NCBI GenBank assembly: GCA_910584735.1
Contig: CAJUBM010000026.1
Span: 1-27,315, forward strand
Reading direction: 5' to 3'
Source of the DNA: an uncultured Muribaculaceae bacterium
Lineage (GTDB): Bacteria; Bacteroidota; Bacteroidia; Bacteroidales; Muribaculaceae
DNA length: 27,315 nt
A program made the position numbers and the translations under genes. The notes under the pieces were generated by a model. The model was not told where the DNA came from, did not search any database, and saw nothing but the letters and a program-made list of their open reading frames with translations. Position 1 is the stretch's first letter; each line of letters starts with the position of its first letter. Below are positions 23,700 through 27,315 of the stretch, in pieces.

Positions 23700-25040
23700 A
23701 TGCCTCGATATGAATACATGGATCCGCGCGGAGACGCATATGCATCGCTATCACTGCCCCGGAATGTATATGTTCTCGGAGTGGCCTTGGTTATAGGGCT
23801 TATGGTAGGCACCGGTGCGCAGGCTTTGAAGGATTTGGTCGGTATTATATCGAGGATTGTTACTTCACATGCAGATACGGACGGTATAAACTGGATATTC
23901 CTGTTGCTGCCTGTGGTCGGGATTGTCCTTGCCGTGCTTTATCAGCGCTATGTCATCAGGCAGAAGATTGCCCACGGAGTGGAGCGGATGAAGGCGCTAC
24001 TTGATAATAATCGACCTGATATGCCTGTGACAGAGATATGGAGCCCGGTGATAGCCTCCGGTCTGACACTCGGATTCGGAGGGTCGGCAGGAACGGAGGG
24101 GCCTATTGCTACAGCCGGAGGGGCTTTGGGATGCAATATGGCTCGATGGTGCGGGATGCCTTTCCCTCTTGTAAGAGCAATGTTGGCGATAGGTGCCGGG
24201 GCAGGAATCGCCGGAATATTCAAAGCACCGGTGGGAGGGATGTTGTTCGCCATAGAGGTTCTTGGCATCGGGATGACGGCACTCCAGCTTATGGCGCTTG
24301 CAACGGCGTGTACGGCTGCTGCCCTGTCCGCCTATGTGCTCTCCGGCCTTACTACCGATGTCGTATTCCCTGACTTTACCCCTGTTAACCTTATGTATGT
24401 ACCCTGGGCAGTGATTGTGGGGGTGTTCTGTGGGGCGTATTCCGCCTATTATTCGCGTCTTGCGGCATGGACTCGCGGTAGGCTTTCCTCCATTCCCAAT
24501 TCGTGGTTTAAGAATCTGGCTGCCGGTTTGTCAATCGGAGTTCTGATATTGATTTTTCCTAAATTGTATGGTGAGGGGTACAGTTTTGTGACCGATATAC
24601 TTTCAGGACGATGGGAGGTTATGGGAAGTTTCGGGCCGTTCGCGAAAGAACATCTCGGAGTTGCCGGACTTATTCTGATTTCTTTGGGTATGCTGCTGGT
24701 TAAAGGTATCGCCGTTGCATGTACCACCTCCGGAGGAGGCGTGGCCGGCGATTTTGCACCTGCAATTTTTGCCGGATGTATGGCCGGTTATTTCTTTGCG
24801 ATGAGTGTGAACGCTATCTTTGAAACCTCGTTGCCGGTGGCTGATTTTGCTTTTTTCGGTATGGCGGCGGTACTTGCCGGAACGGTAAAGGCTCCACTTA
24901 TGGCTATGTTCCTCGTCACGGAGATGGTGCAGCTTTTTTCTCTACTCCTCCCTGTGGCTGTTGCCTCCGGGATGGCATATATGGTGGTATGCCTTATAGA
25001 ATATCGTGGACGGAATGGTTTGCATGATAACGGGAATTAA
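23700..25040 (+). CDS. ClC-type chloride channel/transporter family protein
   Basis: Inner-membrane anion carrier of 446 residues, without C-terminal CBS domains. Seen: GSAGTEGPIATAGGALG near 128-144 with the gating Glu133 (equivalent to Glu148 of E. coli ClC), GAGAGIAGIFKAPVGGMLFAIEVL near 165-188, and GGGVAGDFAPAIFAG in the second half. The GSGIP anion-binding loop is replaced by IAHGV near 90-94, as in other HGV-type members. The internal proton glutamate (Glu203 in E. coli) is Val187 by my alignment. Transport mode, channel or exchange, is therefore open. There is no clear promoter in the 81-base gap after lptG. Confidence 0.9.
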   Translation: MPRYEYMDPRGDAYASLSLPRNVYVLGVALVIGLMVGTGAQALKDLVGIISRIVTSHADTDGINWIFLLLPVVGIVLAVLYQRYVIRQKIAHGVERMKALLDNNRPDMPVTEIWSPVIASGLTLGFGGSAGTEGPIATAGGALGCNMARWCGMPFPLVRAMLAIGAGAGIAGIFKAPVGGMLFAIEVLGIGMTALQLMALATACTAAALSAYVLSGLTTDVVFPDFTPVNLMYVPWAVIVGVFCGAYSAYYSRLAAWTRGRLSSIPNSWFKNLAAGLSIGVLILIFPKLYGEGYSFVTDILSGRWEVMGSFGPFAKEHLGVAGLILISLGMLLVKGIAVACTTSGGGVAGDFAPAIFAGCMAGYFFAMSVNAIFETSLPVADFAFFGMAAVLAGTVKAPLMAMFLVTEMVQLFSLLLPVAVASGMAYMVVCLIEYRGRNGLHDNGN

Positions 25041-25050
25041 TTTATCTTTG
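25019..25050 (+). promoter_or_regulatory. Promoter of the ZIP transporter gene
   Basis: TTTG at 25019-25022, a 20-base spacer, and TATCTTTG at 25043-25050. The -33 box lies inside the last codons of the ClC gene (stop at 25040), and the ATG at 25081 follows 30 bases after the -7 box. Confidence 0.75.
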
Positions 25051-25080
25051 TTTTATTTTTGATAAATCCTTATAGACCGT

Positions 25081-25842
25081 ATGTCAGATATAGTTATAAG
25101 CGCTTTGTCTTTGGCTGCCGCCTCACTCTTGGGGTCGGCGTTTGGTTTTATTTTCAAGCGTATTCCTCATAAGCTCAATGATATTTTCCTCGGCTTCTGT
25201 GCCGGCATGATGCTTGGCGCGGCTGTTGTGTGCCTTATTCTGGAGGGGATAGAGATGGCCGGGGCTGCCGGATGCTGGGAGGTGATCATCGGTGTTGCGG
25301 CAGGCGTGGCGCTGATAAGCAGCATTGATTTTCTTACACCCCACTTGCACAATCTTACCGGGCTGGGCGAGATGGAACATCATCCCGATGCCAATCGGTC
25401 GGTTGGCCGGATATTGCTTTTTGTCCTGGCGATAGCTATTCATAAGTTCCCGGAGGGAATGGCTACGGGAATAACATTTGACGGACATAATGTTGATAAT
25501 GCCTGGGCTGTAACTATTTCGATTGCCTTGCAGAATGTGCCTGAGGGATTGGTCGTGGTCACGCCATTGTTGCTTATCGGAGTCAGCCGTCTGCGCACCT
25601 TGTTGGTTGCATTTGCAATTGCCGTAATAGAGCTTTTAGGGGTATTTGTAGGGTATTTCCTCGGCGGGTTGTCTGTCGTGTTGCTCCCTGCGTTGCTTGG
25701 AGGTGCAGGAGGTGCTATGCTATATTTGCTGTCAGACGAAATGATTCCGGAAACTCACGCACACGGATTTCAAAAGCAGGCTACATATGCATTGGTAGCC
25801 GGGGTTATGGTGCTTTTGATTGTTACCCGGATGGAGTTTTAG
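25081..25842 (+). CDS. ZIP family divalent metal transporter
   Basis: Moves Zn2+ or related divalent metals into the cytoplasm. The 253-residue protein has about eight hydrophobic segments. The metal-site helices are visible: HKFPEGMATG at 121-130 (His121, Glu125) and QNVPEGLVVV at 151-160 (Asn152, Glu155). A histidine-containing loop lies between helices three and four (PHLHNLTGLGEMEHH, about 87-101). It has its own promoter. No Zur or Fur box could be recognised. Metal specificity cannot be fixed from sequence. Confidence 0.92.
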   Translation: MSDIVISALSLAAASLLGSAFGFIFKRIPHKLNDIFLGFCAGMMLGAAVVCLILEGIEMAGAAGCWEVIIGVAAGVALISSIDFLTPHLHNLTGLGEMEHHPDANRSVGRILLFVLAIAIHKFPEGMATGITFDGHNVDNAWAVTISIALQNVPEGLVVVTPLLLIGVSRLRTLLVAFAIAVIELLGVFVGYFLGGLSVVLLPALLGGAGGAMLYLLSDEMIPETHAHGFQKQATYALVAGVMVLLIVTRMEF

Positions 25843-25888
25843 TATTGACTGATGGATTTTAAATAATATGTAGGTTTAGAGTATAGTT

Positions 25889-26686
25889 ATGGTTGAAGTA
25901 GTTTCTTCTCTTGAACATCCGGGAGTGAGTCCATATGCATCACTTACAGAAGGGGCGCTGCGTATATGTGGCGAATCCGGGATGTTTATAGCTGAAAGCC
26001 CGAAAGTAATACGTGTGGCCCTTGATGCGGGTTATCAGCCGGTGTCGTTGCTCTGTGAAGAAAAGCATATAGTTGGAGATGCGGCGGATATAGTGGCACG
26101 ATGTGGCGATATTCCTGTTTATACGGGGGCGCCGGAACTCTTGGAACAACTCACCGGCTACAGGTTGACTCGCGGCGTACTGTGTGCCATGCACCGCCCG
26201 GCTTTGCCTGCTGTGGAGTCTGTGTGCGCCGATGCCCGGTTGGTGGCGGTACTTGACGCGGTTTGCGATACCACCAATATAGGCGCTATATTCCGTTCTG
26301 CAGCCGCATTGGGTGTAGATGCCGTGCTGCTCACACAGGGCACATGCGACCCGCTTAACCGCAGGGCTGTGCGTGTGTCGATGGGCACTGTGTTCCTTGT
26401 GCCATGGACATATCTCCCTTCCGGCGACTGGCAGGCGCTTCTGCGTGAGCAGGGGTTCCGTACGGCTGCGATGGCATTGACCGACAAATCTATCTCTATT
26501 GATAATCCGGCATTAGACAAGGAGCCGAGACTTGCCGTGATAATGGGGACAGAGGGTGACGGTCTCTCTTCGCAGATTATAACATCGGCAGATTACACGG
26601 TAAGGATTCCGATGTTCCACGGCGTTGACTCGTTGAATGTTGCCGCTGCCTCGGCTGTGGCTTTTTGGCAGTTACGGCGGAGATAA
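25889..26686 (+). CDS. TrmH/SpoU family RNA 2'-O-methyltransferase
   Basis: SAM-dependent methyltransferase of the SPOUT class acting on tRNA or rRNA ribose. An N-terminal substrate-binding domain covers about residues 1-105. The catalytic domain shows the three SpoU motifs: TTNIGAIFRSAAALG near 128-142 (Asn130, Arg136), IMGTEGDGLSS near 218-228, and IPMFHGVDSLNVAAASAVA near 240-258. Length 265 residues. The 46-base gap to the ZIP gene has only a near match to a -7 box (TAGGTTTA). The target nucleotide is not decidable. Its stop lies 16 bases from the stop of the convergent esterase. Confidence 0.92.
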   Translation: MVEVVSSLEHPGVSPYASLTEGALRICGESGMFIAESPKVIRVALDAGYQPVSLLCEEKHIVGDAADIVARCGDIPVYTGAPELLEQLTGYRLTRGVLCAMHRPALPAVESVCADARLVAVLDAVCDTTNIGAIFRSAAALGVDAVLLTQGTCDPLNRRAVRVSMGTVFLVPWTYLPSGDWQALLREQGFRTAAMALTDKSISIDNPALDKEPRLAVIMGTEGDGLSSQIITSADYTVRIPMFHGVDSLNVAAASAVAFWQLRRR

Positions 26687-26702
26687 TTCCTTCGTTCGGA
26701 CT

Positions 26703-27315
26703 TTAGCGGAATAAGCGCGGGAGGAACTTCGTCAGGTAGATACGCCAGTTGCGCCATATATGGCCGTCGGTATTTTCGTAATATTCATAGGGGTATGTGG
26801 CTGCATCAAGCTTCTTTCGAAAATCAACGTTGGTCTGGTATAGAAAATCGTCTTTACCGATAGCAATCCAGTATAGGCGTGGATGTTTGGCGAACTGGGT
26901 GGCAAGTTTTCTGTCAAAGTCACGATATATCGGAGAATCCTTTATCTCCAGCGGCACGACTGATGCGGAGAAGAGTCCTACGTAGTCAAACATATCGGGA
27001 TATTCCTTGGAAATCTGCATTGAATGGAACCCACCCATAGATAATCCGGCAATAGCACGATGTGATTTTTCAGGTATTGTGCGGTATGTGCTGTCAACGA
27101 ACTCCACAATGTCGGGGAAATGGGTTTCAAACATGCCGTTCCATGTACTTGGCAGCTGTATAGTCGGTGCCTGGAAGCCGAGTGATGTTTCGCCGGGGGC
27201 ACCCTGCATATCGACATTGCCGTTAGGCATAACCACAATCATAGGCTGCACTTCGCCTGAAGCAATCATGTTGTCTAAAATCTGGGCTGCACGACCAAGC
27301 TCGCTCCATGAGTTT
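26703..27315 (-). CDS. Esterase, alpha/beta hydrolase (PF00756/esterase D-like), N-terminus cut by the window
   Basis: Partial gene: the frame stays open to the right edge (codons for SWSELGRAAQILDN precede the first in-window Met), so the true start lies beyond 27315. Visible catalytic parts are the nucleophile Ser in GLSMGGFHS, an acid in the IGKDDFL region, and His in ENTDGHIWRNW. PMIVVMPNG and the GAPGE segment suit the enterochelin-esterase/feruloyl-esterase-like group common in Bacteroidota, which often acts on plant polysaccharide esters. Whether it has a signal peptide or is fused to a glycosidase or CBM cannot be seen. Do not take the Met at 27269 as the start. Confidence 0.85.
   Translation of the reverse strand, partial: NSWSELGRAAQILDNMIASGEVQPMIVVMPNGNVDMQGAPGETSLGFQAPTIQLPSTWNGMFETHFPDIVEFVDSTYRTIPEKSHRAIAGLSMGGFHSMQISKEYPDMFDYVGLFSASVVPLEIKDSPIYRDFDRKLATQFAKHPRLYWIAIGKDDFLYQTNVDFRKKLDAATYPYEYYENTDGHIWRNWRIYLTKFLPRLFR

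Overview
The window reads as a gene-dense stretch of a gut-type Bacteroidales chromosome of roughly 50% G+C. The evidence is the Bacteroidota promoter signature (TTTG, about 19-23 bases, then TAnnTTTG) ahead of many genes, the near absence of Shine-Dalgarno sequences, and the gene content: a GT3-type glycogen synthase beside an alpha-glucan phosphorylase, dxs-trkA-trkH, tgt-lptG, a DUF5106/thioredoxin-like protein and a BFN/UVR protein. The base composition would suit Muribaculaceae or a relative; that placement is inference, because no rRNA or marker phylogeny is available here.

Layout. Bases 1-1305 carry a glycerate kinase (+), whose 3' end overlaps that of trkH (-). From 8862 down to 1280 all genes are on the minus strand: a secreted choloylglycine-hydrolase-family enzyme, a small membrane protein, a BFN/UVR protein, a 65-residue membrane protein, dxs, trkA and trkH. 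From 9139 to 13097 there are four plus-strand genes: a class I aminotransferase, an Lrp/AsnC regulator, a pRiA4b-ORF3-like protein and an SPFH membrane protein. They are separated by terminator-like hairpins and mostly have their own promoters. mnmA and a DUF5106/thioredoxin-like exported protein (13209-15256) are on the minus strand. From 15565 to 26686 all genes are on the plus strand: glycogen synthase and glgP (an operon), an AT-rich acyltransferase, tgt-lptG, a ClC protein, a ZIP metal transporter and a SpoU rRNA/tRNA methyltransferase. The right edge cuts a minus-strand esterase.

How genes work together: glycogen synthase and GlgP make and degrade storage glucan; TrkH and TrkA form the potassium uptake system; Dxs feeds isoprenoid synthesis; Tgt and MnmA modify tRNA wobble positions; LptG-like permease serves LPS export; the BSH/PVA-type hydrolase suggests life in an animal gut.

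No phage, insertion sequence, CRISPR array, tRNA or rRNA was seen, and I found no clear undescribed multi-gene system. The observations most worth a second look are a Tgt that has lost all three zinc cysteines while keeping the histidine, a near-leaderless tgt promoter, competing hairpins just ahead of a membrane-protein gene, a perfect 26-bp hairpin between convergent genes, a ClC protein with channel-like residues, and an AT-rich acyltransferase placed between housekeeping operons.
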